Below are positions 27,964-36,955 of a DNA stretch of 64,000 bases, piece after piece. Location: assembly GCF_002973525.1 (NCBI RefSeq), contig NZ_PVEN01000001.1:868001-932000 (forward strand). The letters run 5' to 3'. The stretch is from Paraburkholderia sp. BL21I4N1 (GTDB lineage: Bacteria > Pseudomonadota > Gammaproteobacteria > Burkholderiales > Burkholderiaceae). Below the pieces are notes generated by a model, which was not told the DNA's origin, did not search any database, and was given only the letters and a program-made list of their open reading frames with translations. The first letter of the stretch is position 1, and every line of letters starts with the position of its first letter. A program made the translations under genes and the position numbers.

Positions 27964-30372
27964 TTACATGCGCAGCTTCGCTTCCACATAGAACGTGCGG
28001 CCCGGATACGGGTGGTAGACGAAGTAGCGCGCGTCGAACAGGTTGTCGACGCCGACACCGATCTCGCTCAGCTTTGTCGGCCGGAAGGTGAACTTCGCAT
28101 CCACCACGGTGTACGAACTGGTGCCGCCGAATACGTCCGGATTGGTGTCGGTATTGGTGAGCGTGTTGTACTGGCGGCCCGAATAGCGCGCGGCGAGCGT
28201 AAGGGCCGCGCGTTCGTCGAAGCGATAGGTCGCCGCGAGATTCGCGCGCCACAGCGGAATCCGGTAAAAGTACTTGCCGACCGTGGCCGGATTTTGCGCA
28301 TTGGCGATGATCTTCGACTGCGTGTAGGCGACGCTGGCGATCAGATCGAGGCCATGCATGAACACGTCCTGTCCCGAGTAACTCGTTTCCACGCCGCGCG
28401 AGCGCACCTTGCCGATGTTCTGGAAGTTCGTCACGTTCGGAATCACGGTCGTATCGGTCTGGCTGAAGATCGTGTTCTTCACATCGTCCTGAAACAGCGA
28501 GAAGCGGAACACGCCATTCCAGTGTGCCCATTCCGCCGTCAGTTCTTTCGAGAGATCGTCCTCGGGCTTCAGATTCGGATTGTTGTTGACGATCGCCGAG
28601 CCATTGATTTGCCCCTGGAACAGTTCGCTGACGGTCGGGAAGCGATACGCCCGGCCGATCGACGCGCGCAGAATCAAATCGTCGGTCACATCGAACGAGA
28701 GCGACGCCTTCGGCGAAAAATGCTGCTGGCTCGCGTCGCTGAACGGCAACGCCTGGCCGGGCAGCGCTTGCGATCCGCCATACGCTTGCCAGTCTTCATA
28801 ACGCACGCCATACACGAGCTTCCAGCGTGGCAGAAAACGCCATGCGTCCTGCGCGTACAGCGCCTGGGTTTGCGTCTTGCCGCGGAATGCATTGGCGAAG
28901 GTGATCGCTCCGCCATCGCGCCAGTTCAGCGTGTTGTAGCTCTCGTTATCGAGGAAGTAATTGTCGTAGTGATAGCCGAAGCTCAGCGCGTGATTCGCGA
29001 GACCGGCCTGTTTCGAGGCGGGCGTGTAGGTGCTGCGCAGATCGAGCGTTTTCCAGCCGGTGCCGTCGCCGAAAATCACCGTGCCGGGGCCGTTGCCCGG
29101 TGCCCCGGATGCGGCGGTGCGCGCCACGCTGTTGCTGACGTCGTAGTAGGACGCGACCGCTTCGGCGTTCCAGCCGCTGGCGTAGCGCGTTCGCAGCGAC
29201 ACGCCGTAGAGCCAGTTCTCGCTATAGCCGAGGCTCGGCGCGAGCGCGGCGGCGGGAATGTTGTACTCGTAGCCGCCAATCGCCACCTTGCCGCTATAAA
29301 CGGGGTTGCCGTTCGCGTCGCGCAGGAAGGTGGAGGTCTGGCTGTTATAGGTCTGATGCCAGTAGCCGAGCGTGAAACCGGCCTGCAGCGTCGGCGTGAA
29401 GTCGTACTGCATCTTCAGCTTGAACTGGTCCTGAATCGTGTGCTCAATGCCTTCGCCGTTCACGCCGAGCACTGCCGTCGGCGCGTTGGTCTGGTTGTTG
29501 TACAGATACGCGCCGGTGACCGGCACGTCGCCGGCTTTCGCGGGCGTGCCGGATTTGGCGAGCGTGGCGAATTGCAGCGGCTGGCTGGTGTTGTCCAGAT
29601 GATTCACGTCCAGCCGGTACGAGAACTTGCCGACCCGGTCGCCGATCGACGCGCTCGCTTCGTTGCCGTTGAAATTCTGATTCACGCCGAACAGGCTGAA
29701 ATGCTGCGTGAACGCCTTGACGTCGGCGCTGGCTTCGAACTGCTTCGGCATGCGCGTGCTGATGAGCACCGTCGCGCCGAGCGAATTGCCCGGATAGAGC
29801 GCGGAATAGGGCCCGTAGATCACATCGACCTGCTGGATCTCGTCGGGCGACACCATCGACCAGCGCGGCGGAAACGAATAGTTGTTGCCGAGAAGATTGC
29901 TGAGCAGCAGGCCGTCGGCATAGACGAGACCGCGCGCGCTCTGCGAATTACTGGTGCCGCGCACCGCGATGATCGAGTTCAGATCGCCAATAAAGCGCTT
30001 GCGCACCGCGAGATTCGGCATGTACTTCAGCACGTCTTCGGTGTTGACCACATTCCAGTTGTCGAACTGATCGCGCGTGACGGTCTCGACCGAGGCGGGC
30101 AGATTCGGATCGACGGCGCGCGGCGCGGCCGCCGTATTCGCGCTGGCGGTGACATTGACGGCGGGCAGCGTGGCTTCGGCGATGACGGTATCGGCGCGGG
30201 CCGTTGTCGAAACGAAAGCAGGCATGAGGGCCGGCACGAAGGCGGGCACGAAGGCCGGAATGAAAGCCGGCAGACAGACCGGCAAGGACGGCAGCGGCAG
30301 GCGAGCGGAGATCAAGCCGCGTGCGCCGCGGCGGGCGCGAGCGGACAGGCTTCGCGGGGCGAAGTTGAACAT
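27964..30372 (-). CDS. TonB-dependent outer-membrane receptor, probably for copper
   Basis: An 802-aa receptor. Plug domain at about residues 80-190 (SVETVTRDQFDNWNVVNTEDVLKYMPNLAVRKR, later VDVIYGPYSALYPGNSLGATVLISTR) and a C-terminal barrel ending in GRTFYVEAKLRM with terminal aromatic-rich strand. A TonB box probably lies in ATLPAVNVTA just after the signal. The N-terminus is odd: the signal core repeats PAF(V/I) four times (FIPAFVPAFVPALMPAFV), encoded by near-identical 12-bp units at 30213-30270. Copper as substrate is inferred from neighbours (PepSY with His/Met loop, PCu(A)C, bufferin genes); iron or siderophore transport is the alternative. Confidence 0.88.
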   Translation of the reverse strand: MFNFAPRSLSARARRGARGLISARLPLPSLPVCLPAFIPAFVPAFVPALMPAFVSTTARADTVIAEATLPAVNVTASANTAAAPRAVDPNLPASVETVTRDQFDNWNVVNTEDVLKYMPNLAVRKRFIGDLNSIIAVRGTSNSQSARGLVYADGLLLSNLLGNNYSFPPRWSMVSPDEIQQVDVIYGPYSALYPGNSLGATVLISTRMPKQFEASADVKAFTQHFSLFGVNQNFNGNEASASIGDRVGKFSYRLDVNHLDNTSQPLQFATLAKSGTPAKAGDVPVTGAYLYNNQTNAPTAVLGVNGEGIEHTIQDQFKLKMQYDFTPTLQAGFTLGYWHQTYNSQTSTFLRDANGNPVYSGKVAIGGYEYNIPAAALAPSLGYSENWLYGVSLRTRYASGWNAEAVASYYDVSNSVARTAASGAPGNGPGTVIFGDGTGWKTLDLRSTYTPASKQAGLANHALSFGYHYDNYFLDNESYNTLNWRDGGAITFANAFRGKTQTQALYAQDAWRFLPRWKLVYGVRYEDWQAYGGSQALPGQALPFSDASQQHFSPKASLSFDVTDDLILRASIGRAYRFPTVSELFQGQINGSAIVNNNPNLKPEDDLSKELTAEWAHWNGVFRFSLFQDDVKNTIFSQTDTTVIPNVTNFQNIGKVRSRGVETSYSGQDVFMHGLDLIASVAYTQSKIIANAQNPATVGKYFYRIPLWRANLAATYRFDERAALTLAARYSGRQYNTLTNTDTNPDVFGGTSSYTVVDAKFTFRPTKLSEIGVGVDNLFDARYFVYHPYPGRTFYVEAKLRM

Positions 30373-30454
30373 GAACGTTTCCTTGATGCATTGAACAGAC
30401 GACCGCGCGCGCCCTATACGGGTGCGACAAATGCGCGATCAGGACCGGCAGCGA

Positions 30455-30856
30455 TCAGGAAACAGCGGGCGGGGCGCGAGGGCGTCCGGACGGAAACGCG
30501 CCGAGCGGCGTGAAGCGGGTGGAGAGTGTGGGCGCGGCGGTGCCGGCGAGCGTGAGTGCGGCTTGCGGTTCGACGGCGGCGACCGTCGGCATGGCGACGT
30601 GATGTTCGAGCAGATGGCAGTAGCCGCAGGCACCGAACGCGTCGTTATGGCTCAGTTGAACCGGTGCCGGCGTGGCGACGACGGACTGGCTGAGCTCGCC
30701 TAGTCCGCGCGGCTGAAGCGCCGAGCAGAGCGCGGCGATCGGCTCGCCCGCGCGGTTCGACACCAGCAGTTGACTTACGAGCGGCGCGAACACGACCAGA
30801 CACATGGCGACGAGGCCAAGCCAGGCGGTCATGCGGTTGCGGGCGCGTAGAGTCAT
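30455..30856 (-). CDS. DUF2946-family protein
   Basis: A 133-aa protein with an N-terminal membrane helix (MTAWLGLVAMCLVVFAPLVSQLLV) and a FGACGYCHLLEHH motif around residue 75, matching the small DUF2946 family often found beside copper or heme-uptake genes. A C-terminal hydrophobic patch precedes a Pro/Arg tail. Function is unknown; the CxxCH with two His could bind metal. It is first of the copper block and starts 243 bp from a divergent TPR gene. Confidence 0.7.
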   Translation of the reverse strand: MTLRARNRMTAWLGLVAMCLVVFAPLVSQLLVSNRAGEPIAALCSALQPRGLGELSQSVVATPAPVQLSHNDAFGACGYCHLLEHHVAMPTVAAVEPQAALTLAGTAAPTLSTRFTPLGAFPSGRPRAPPAVS

Positions 30857-31098
30857 GAGATTGAAAGTTAAAAGCGGGGCGATTCTAGCACTGCGGCGCG
30901 AACTTTTCTCGCGTGATCCTGGTTATAGCGCGGGATTAGAGGGCCGAACACCGTTCATTTCCCGCCGTTACCCGGCCGCCGATTCGCTTAAGCTGCGTGG
31001 TAGATGTTGCGCATTCCGTCCGGCGCGGCGCTTTGCCGCGGCACGCAACCCACGATCGACCTGGCCGGCGCCGCGCCGGTCTCCATGCACCACGACTC
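30857..31098. promoter_or_regulatory. Divergent region between copper block and TPR gene
   Basis: 242 bp without a supported gene. It must hold promoters for the minus-strand DUF2946/TonB block and the plus-strand TPR gene. I see no clear Fur or CueR dyad by eye. Confidence 0.4.
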
Positions 31099-33252
31099 AT
31101 GACCACGACGCAGACGACCGATTCCTCGATCACCGACCTCAACCAGCAGGCCGTCGCGCTATGTTCGACCGGACAGTTCGCCGACGCATTGCAACGGGTT
31201 GCGCCGCTCCTTGAAAACGCAACGATATCCGCCGACGCCCGCGCCGACGCGTTGAATATCGCCGGCGCCTGTTCGTTCGCGCTGCGCAAGCTGGACGAGG
31301 CGGAAGACTACTGGCGCCGCTGTTTGCAGATCAAACCCGGCTACGTCGAGGTGTACGACAGCCTCGGCATGCTGCACAAATCGCTTGGGCGACTGTCGGC
31401 GGCCAAGGCGATGTACCGGCAACTGATCGTTCTGCGGCCGGACCGGGCCGACGCCCACCACAATCTCGGCATCGTGCTCTACGGACTCGGTTACAAGGAC
31501 GAGGCGGAGGCGTCCTACCGTCAGGCAATTGAAATACGTCCGGATTATGCGGAGGCGCACTACAACCGCGCGATGGTGCTGCACGAATTGCGCCGTCTGC
31601 CCGAAGCCGAAGCGGCATATCGCGCGGCGCTACTGGGTCTACCCGAGCACGCAGAATCGCACAACAACCTCGGCAACGTGTTGATGGAACTGGGTCAACT
31701 GCCGGAAGCGGACGCGGCTTATCGTCAGGCGCTGACGATCCGGCCGCAGTATCCGGAAGCGTTGAACAACCTCGCCGGCGTGCTGAAAGCGACGAACCGG
31801 CTGGAAGAATCCGAACTGGCCTGCCGGCTCGCGCTCGCGATGCGCCCGGATTACGCGGAAGCGTATCTGAACCTCGGTGCCGTGCTGACCGATTTCACGC
31901 GCTTGCCCGAAGCCGAAGCGGCCTATCGAAGCGCGGTCGCAAGTCGTCCGGATTATGCCGAGGCGCACTACAACCTCGGTATCGTGCAGGCCAAGCTCGA
32001 GCGCTACGGCGACGCCGAGCGCTCATATCGCGAGGCGCTTCGCTGGCGGCCGGATATCGTGCAGGCGCACAACAATCTGGGCTGCGTGCTGCGTTTACTT
32101 GACCGCCTGCCCGAGGCGATCGAGGCCTTTACACAGGCCCTGGCGTTGTGCCCCGATCTGGCCGAGGCGCATTACAACCTCGCCGCGGCAGCGGCGCAAC
32201 TCGGGCGGCTGGCGGAAGCCGAACGTGCTTATCGTCGCGCGCTCGCATTGAGTCCCGCTTACGGCGACGCCAAGTTCGGCCTCGCTGTGTTGCTGCTCAG
32301 CATGGGGCATTTCGAAGAGGGTTGGCAGCTTTACGAGTTCCGCTATTTTCAGCCGGGTTTCGTCCACTACAAGACGCGTGACATGCTGGGTTGTCCGCAG
32401 TGGGGCGGCGAAACGCTCGCCGATAAAACGCTGCTGGTCTGGCAGGAAGACGGCCTCGGCGACATGATTCAGTTCAGCCGCTATGTCGCGTTACTGAAGG
32501 CACAGGGAGCCAAACGGATCGAGTTCGCGTGCATGCCGGCGCTGCATCGGTTGATGGCTTCCGTCGACGGCATCGATGCGGTGGTCGACCATGACACGGC
32601 GTTGACGCGCGCCTCCGGTTACGACTGCTGGACGAGCCTGATGAGTGCGCCGCTGCATCTGCGTACGCTGATCGATACGATTCCGCGCCCTACGCGTTTG
32701 AGCGCGGAACCGGCGTGGGTCGAACGCTGGCAGCCGGCGTTGGATGCGCTGCCGGCCGGCCGCAAGATTGGTCTCGTGTGGAAGGGCAACGTGGCGCACC
32801 ATAACGACGCGAATCGTTCGATTCCTTCGCTCGCGCTGCTAGCGCCACTCTGGACCGTGCCAGGCCTGAGCTTCGTGAGTCTGCAAAAAGGACAGGGCGA
32901 AGACGAAGCGCGCAACCCGCCCGCTGCGCAACCGTTGCTTCATCTCGGCTCGCAGCTCGACGATTTCGCGGACACCGCGGCCATCATCGAACAGCTCGAT
33001 CTGGTGATTTGCGTGGACACGTCCACCGCGCATCTGGCTGCGTCGCTCGGTAAGCCGTGTTGGGTGATGCTGCCGGAAAAAGATATCGACTGGCGCTGGA
33101 TGCACGAGCGCAGCGACTCGCCGTGGTATCCGCACACCGTGCGGCTATTCCGCCGCGCACCGAACGAAGATTGGTCGATGCCGATCGATCGGGTGCGTCA
33201 GGCATGCCTCGCGCGATTCAGCGCTGACGTGACGGTCGAAGCACCACACTGA
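31099..33252 (+). CDS. TPR protein with C-terminal glycosyltransferase-like domain
   Basis: A 717-aa protein from the ATG at 31099; the frame open to 30997 gives an Arg-rich extension. Residues about 10-420 are about eleven TPR repeats with the consensus A-x-x-x-Y-R-x-A-L...P-x-x-A-E-A-x-x-N-L-G. The last 290 residues resemble the family 9/41 glycosyltransferase-type C-terminal domain: KTLLVWQEDGLGDMIQFSRYV, GLVWKGN, FVSLQKGQ, and DLVICVDTSTAHLAASLGKPCWVML with WRWMHERSDSPWYP. Such proteins are predicted glycosyltransferases for protein or capsule modification. It appears monocistronic. Confidence 0.82.
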   Translation: MTTTQTTDSSITDLNQQAVALCSTGQFADALQRVAPLLENATISADARADALNIAGACSFALRKLDEAEDYWRRCLQIKPGYVEVYDSLGMLHKSLGRLSAAKAMYRQLIVLRPDRADAHHNLGIVLYGLGYKDEAEASYRQAIEIRPDYAEAHYNRAMVLHELRRLPEAEAAYRAALLGLPEHAESHNNLGNVLMELGQLPEADAAYRQALTIRPQYPEALNNLAGVLKATNRLEESELACRLALAMRPDYAEAYLNLGAVLTDFTRLPEAEAAYRSAVASRPDYAEAHYNLGIVQAKLERYGDAERSYREALRWRPDIVQAHNNLGCVLRLLDRLPEAIEAFTQALALCPDLAEAHYNLAAAAAQLGRLAEAERAYRRALALSPAYGDAKFGLAVLLLSMGHFEEGWQLYEFRYFQPGFVHYKTRDMLGCPQWGGETLADKTLLVWQEDGLGDMIQFSRYVALLKAQGAKRIEFACMPALHRLMASVDGIDAVVDHDTALTRASGYDCWTSLMSAPLHLRTLIDTIPRPTRLSAEPAWVERWQPALDALPAGRKIGLVWKGNVAHHNDANRSIPSLALLAPLWTVPGLSFVSLQKGQGEDEARNPPAAQPLLHLGSQLDDFADTAAIIEQLDLVICVDTSTAHLAASLGKPCWVMLPEKDIDWRWMHERSDSPWYPHTVRLFRRAPNEDWSMPIDRVRQACLARFSADVTVEAPH

Positions 33253-33315
33253 CGTGCGCTGACAACGTGAATCGGAAAACGCTCCTGTTGCGCTCGCAAC
33301 GACCTGATCGCGCCG

Positions 33316-34272
33316 TCACGTAACCGGTGCCGCGCGTTTGCGCCGTGTCGGCTTACTCGCATGAAACCGGCTTTCGGTCGTCTCGATCGACTGACCGAGA
33401 AATTGCAGGAACATGCTCATCGCGACCGTGGTGGTCAAGTCCGCCCGTTGGTACAGACAACTGAACGATCTGGCGCCGGCGTCCGCCAGCGCCAGCCACG
33501 CGAGTTTGCGCTGTGCCACGTCTTCCGCGACATTCTCCGCGATCAGAAAGCCGATCCCCACACCGTCCGCGACGAGTCGACGCACCATCGACACCGAACT
33601 GGTCTCCACTAGCGGGCGCGCCTTGCGTTTCTCGCGATGGTCGATCTGATCCACCATTGCGCGCAACTCGGTATCGGGCGTCATCAGAATGAGCGGATAG
33701 TCGAGGCAATCGCGCAACCGCGGCCGCTTGTTCAGTTTGGTCAGCGGATGCCCCGGCGGCGTGACGAGCCCGAGATGCTGTGAAAACGCGCGCACTTCCA
33801 CGACGCCGGGCGGCGGTTTGCGGCGCAGTCCGTAACCAATGTCGGCCTCGCCGGTTTCCACCCACTTCAAGATGCTTTCGCCATTGCCTGACCGCACGCT
33901 GTACGTGACGCCGGGATAGCTCTGCATCGCCGCCATGATCGCGTCAGGCACCAACTGTTCGGCCGACGAGGGGGACACCGCCAGGTTGATATGCCCGCGC
34001 CGCAACGAGCGCAAGTCTTCGACCTGAGTCATCGCATTGTCGAAATCGCGCTGCCCGCGCCGCACTGCCGCAATGATGATTTCGCCGGCCGTGGTGAGCT
34101 GCATGCCGCGCGGCAGGCGATCGAACAAGGGCGAGCCGACCTGTTCCTCCAGATTGAGGATTTGCTGGTGCACTGCGGCAGCGGTCAGGTGCAGCGATTC
34201 GGCCGCCTTGCGGATCGAACCGCGCCTGACTACCTCGTCGAAACAGCGGAATGTCTGCGATATTGGACGCAT
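33316..34272 (-). CDS. LysR-family transcriptional regulator
   Basis: A 318-aa regulator starting at ATG 34272 (MRPISQTFRCFDEVVRRGSIRKAAESLHLTAAAVHQQILNLEEQVGSPLFDRLPRGMQLT). Winged HTH at residues 3-62; substrate-binding domain from about 90 to 300. It is transcribed divergently from the arylsulfotransferase-like gene and probably controls it. Three CCGTA(T/C) repeats lie between the two starts. The frame extends 14 codons farther upstream, but the shorter start matches LysR length. Confidence 0.88.
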   Translation of the reverse strand: MRPISQTFRCFDEVVRRGSIRKAAESLHLTAAAVHQQILNLEEQVGSPLFDRLPRGMQLTTAGEIIIAAVRRGQRDFDNAMTQVEDLRSLRRGHINLAVSPSSAEQLVPDAIMAAMQSYPGVTYSVRSGNGESILKWVETGEADIGYGLRRKPPPGVVEVRAFSQHLGLVTPPGHPLTKLNKRPRLRDCLDYPLILMTPDTELRAMVDQIDHREKRKARPLVETSSVSMVRRLVADGVGIGFLIAENVAEDVAQRKLAWLALADAGARSFSCLYQRADLTTTVAMSMFLQFLGQSIETTESRFHASKPTRRKRAAPVT

Positions 34273-34376
34273 ATTTACACCGTATGGTTTTTCCGTACAG
34301 GCCGTATAAAACAATCATGTTTTCCTGACGGATCGAATAGCCTAGATTTTGCTCCATCATCTTAACGGAGCGAATC
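34273..34376. promoter_or_regulatory. LysR-type divergent promoter with CCGTA repeats
   Basis: CCGTAT at 34280-34285 and 34302-34307 and CCGTAC at 34293-34298 recur in the 104 bp between the LysR and arylsulfotransferase-like genes. The outer pair is spaced 22 bp, two helical turns, as expected for a LysR operator. TATAAA at 34305-34310 could be a plus-strand -10 box. Confidence 0.4.
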
Positions 34377-35492
34377 GTGACCACCACTGTCGATCAAATT
34401 ACCCAGCGGCGCCGCGGCGTCGGTCTTATCGCTCTAGACGCGGAACGCTCGGCCGGCGGGTATACGCTGATCGCGCCGCAGACGGCGGGCGGTCGCGTTT
34501 ATCTCGTCGACATTCGCGGCGAAGTCGTGCACGAGTGGCAGATGCCGGTGCGTCCCGGCCGCCATGCGGTGATTCTGCCGAACGGCAATCTCGGCTACAA
34601 CGGCAACCATGCGGATTCGGAAGACCGCTACGCGCCGTGGTCGATGTGGCACGGCGGCGATTTTTATGAAGTCACGCCGCAAGGCGAGGTGGTCTGGCGC
34701 TACGAAGATCCCGCGCATCATCACGACGCGCAGTGGCTGCCGAACGGCAACCTTCTGTATGCCGCATGCGAACGGGTGCCGGCAGGTTTCGCGGAGCGTG
34801 TGCCGGGCGGCACCGCGCACGGGCCCGACGAGCCGATGTACGCGGACGTGATCCGCGAGGTGAATCGTGCCGGTGAACTGGTGTGGGAATGGAAAGCGTC
34901 GGAACATCTGAATCCCAAGGACTTTCCGATCGCGGCGGGCTTTGGACGCTATCACTGGCCACTCGTCAACGGACTCGGCGTGAACGCAAAGGGCGAGGTG
35001 CTGATGAGTTTGCGCACCACGTCGGGGATCATTGCTGTGGACCGTGAAAGCGGCCGCGTCACGACGCACATTCCACCGAGCGTCGTGTCTCATCAGCATG
35101 CACCGGTGGCGCTCGATAACGGCAACATTCTCACGTTCGACAACGGCAATTTCCGCACGGGTGCGCATGTCGCGTTTTCGCGCGTGCTGGAGATCGATCC
35201 GTCGACCCGCGAAGTAGTGTGGTCGTACGCCGACGATATGGTCAACGCGTTCTACAGTGCGTTCATGGGCAACGCGCAGCGCCTTGCCAACGGCAACACG
35301 CACGTCACCGAATCCGCCACGGGGCGTCTGTTCGAAGTGACGCCGGCGGGCGAAGTGGTGTGGGAGTACGTGATTCCCTGGTTCGGCCAGTACCCGGACG
35401 AGGCCGCACGCAAGACGGGCCCCGGCCAGTTGAACAGCGTATTCCAGACGTTCCGCTATAGCCGCGAGCAACTGCCGTGGTTGCGCGCATGA
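34377..35492 (+). CDS. Arylsulfotransferase-like beta-propeller protein
   Basis: A 371-aa protein of the arylsulfotransferase (ASST) family: repeated propeller blades such as GRVYLVDIRGEVVHEWQMP, HHDAQWLPNGNLLYAACE, ADVIREVNRAGELVWEW and HQHAPVALDNGNILTFDNG. Members transfer sulfate between phenolic esters without PAPS, using a His. No signal peptide is visible, which is odd for the periplasmic enzymes, so function may differ. The stop overlaps the NCS2 permease start (ATGA). Genes nearby for sulfatase and molybdopterin oxidase make sulfur-ester use plausible. Confidence 0.75.
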   Translation: MTTTVDQITQRRRGVGLIALDAERSAGGYTLIAPQTAGGRVYLVDIRGEVVHEWQMPVRPGRHAVILPNGNLGYNGNHADSEDRYAPWSMWHGGDFYEVTPQGEVVWRYEDPAHHHDAQWLPNGNLLYAACERVPAGFAERVPGGTAHGPDEPMYADVIREVNRAGELVWEWKASEHLNPKDFPIAAGFGRYHWPLVNGLGVNAKGEVLMSLRTTSGIIAVDRESGRVTTHIPPSVVSHQHAPVALDNGNILTFDNGNFRTGAHVAFSRVLEIDPSTREVVWSYADDMVNAFYSAFMGNAQRLANGNTHVTESATGRLFEVTPAGEVVWEYVIPWFGQYPDEAARKTGPGQLNSVFQTFRYSREQLPWLRA

Positions 35493-36871
35493 ACGTCGCG
35501 GGCGCTGTTGCGCCTGGTTGCGATTCGCCTCCCGGGGGTTATGTGAATTCTGATCCAGCCACACATGGCGTCGATACGCGGTTGCCCGCCTGGCAACTGG
35601 CGTTGTTCGGCCTGCAGCATGTTTTGTCGATGGCGGCCTCGCCCGTCACGGCGGTTTTTCTGGTGTCGAAGATGTTGTCGCTGCCGGGCGACATGACCGT
35701 GCATCTGATCGGCGCGACGTTTTTCGTGTGCGGCGCGGGTACGTTGCTGCAATCGCTGGGCGCGGGGTCGATCGGTGCACGCCTGCCGTTCGTCATGGTG
35801 CCGGGCGGCGCGCCGGCCATGTTGTTCGCGGTGATCGCCACGCAGACGGATTTGCGTACCGCCGCGGGCGCCGCGATCCTCACCAGTCTGTTCTACTGGC
35901 TCGTGTTGCCGGTGTTCGCGCGCTGCCTGCGATTCTTCCCACGCGTGGTGGTGGGCACGATGCTGGTGCTCGTGTCGGTCAGCCTCATCAAGATCTACGC
36001 GGGGATCGTGGTCGGACAACCGGGTACGCCGGGATTTGCACGGCCGCTGTCGCTCGGTCTCGCAATGCTCACGATCGTGGCGACGATTGCGGTGGCGCGG
36101 TTGTTCAAGGGCACCGTCGGGCGGCTGGCCGTGCTGCTGGGGCTCGTTGCCGGCACGCTGGCCAGCTGGCTGGCCGGGTTGATGCCCGCCGCCGGTCTGT
36201 GGGACGGGCCGCTGTTCACGCTGCCGGCGCTACTGCCGTTCGGCATGCCGCGCTTCGACGTAGTCGCCGCCTTGCCGATGCTGATTTTCAGTGCGATCTC
36301 GATGGCCGAGGCGACCGCGCAAACGGTGGCCGTCAGCGAGATCACCGGCAAGCCGATCGACATGCGCCGCGACGTGCCACGGACGATTCGCGGCGATGCG
36401 CTCGCGTCATTAGTGGGCTCGTTGCTCGGCACGTCGCTCATCATCACCAGCGCGGAGAATATCGGAGTCGTGCAGACCACCGGCGTACGTTCGCGCTACG
36501 TAACCGCCACGGCCGGCGCGATGTTGATGGTGGTCGCCCTATTTGCGCCGCTGGGCCGGCTGGCTTACGCGATTCCCGCGCCGGTGGTGGGCGGGACGGC
36601 GCTGATCGTGTTCGCGATGATCGGCGTGATGGGCATCAATCTGCTCGGCAAGGTCGATCTGCACGCGCGTGGCAATCAATACACGCTGGCGGCGGCGCTC
36701 GTGGTGGGCCTGATCCCGATTCTGGTGCCGAACGTGTATGCGTCGTTTCCGGGCCCGGTGCAGATCGTTCTCGGTAATGGCATGGCGGCGGGCACGCTCA
36801 CGGCGATCGTGGTCAATCTCGTATTCGGGGCATGGCGTCTCGCGCCGGCGAAAAAAGTCCAACCCACCTAA
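35489..36871 (+). CDS. NCS2-family nucleobase/xanthine permease
   Basis: About 460 aa with some 12-14 membrane helices. Family signatures: LFGLQHVLSMAASPVTAVFL, PFVMVPGGAPAMLFAV, and ISMAEATAQTVAVSEITGKPID, the substrate-binding region of NAT/NCS2 transporters. The start is taken at the ATG at 35489, four bp overlap with the previous gene, so the pair is translationally coupled. Expected to import xanthine, urate or uracil with H+; coupling to an ASST-like gene hints at another heterocyclic acid. Confidence 0.85.
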   Translation: MNVAGAVAPGCDSPPGGYVNSDPATHGVDTRLPAWQLALFGLQHVLSMAASPVTAVFLVSKMLSLPGDMTVHLIGATFFVCGAGTLLQSLGAGSIGARLPFVMVPGGAPAMLFAVIATQTDLRTAAGAAILTSLFYWLVLPVFARCLRFFPRVVVGTMLVLVSVSLIKIYAGIVVGQPGTPGFARPLSLGLAMLTIVATIAVARLFKGTVGRLAVLLGLVAGTLASWLAGLMPAAGLWDGPLFTLPALLPFGMPRFDVVAALPMLIFSAISMAEATAQTVAVSEITGKPIDMRRDVPRTIRGDALASLVGSLLGTSLIITSAENIGVVQTTGVRSRYVTATAGAMLMVVALFAPLGRLAYAIPAPVVGGTALIVFAMIGVMGINLLGKVDLHARGNQYTLAAALVVGLIPILVPNVYASFPGPVQIVLGNGMAAGTLTAIVVNLVFGAWRLAPAKKVQPT

Positions 36872-36955
36872 CTCACGTGAAAGCGGGCGTCGACGCCCAC
36901 GCAGTTTGCAACTCGCCGTTCGCCTTTCTCATTCCAACGCTTCACCCCACACCTC

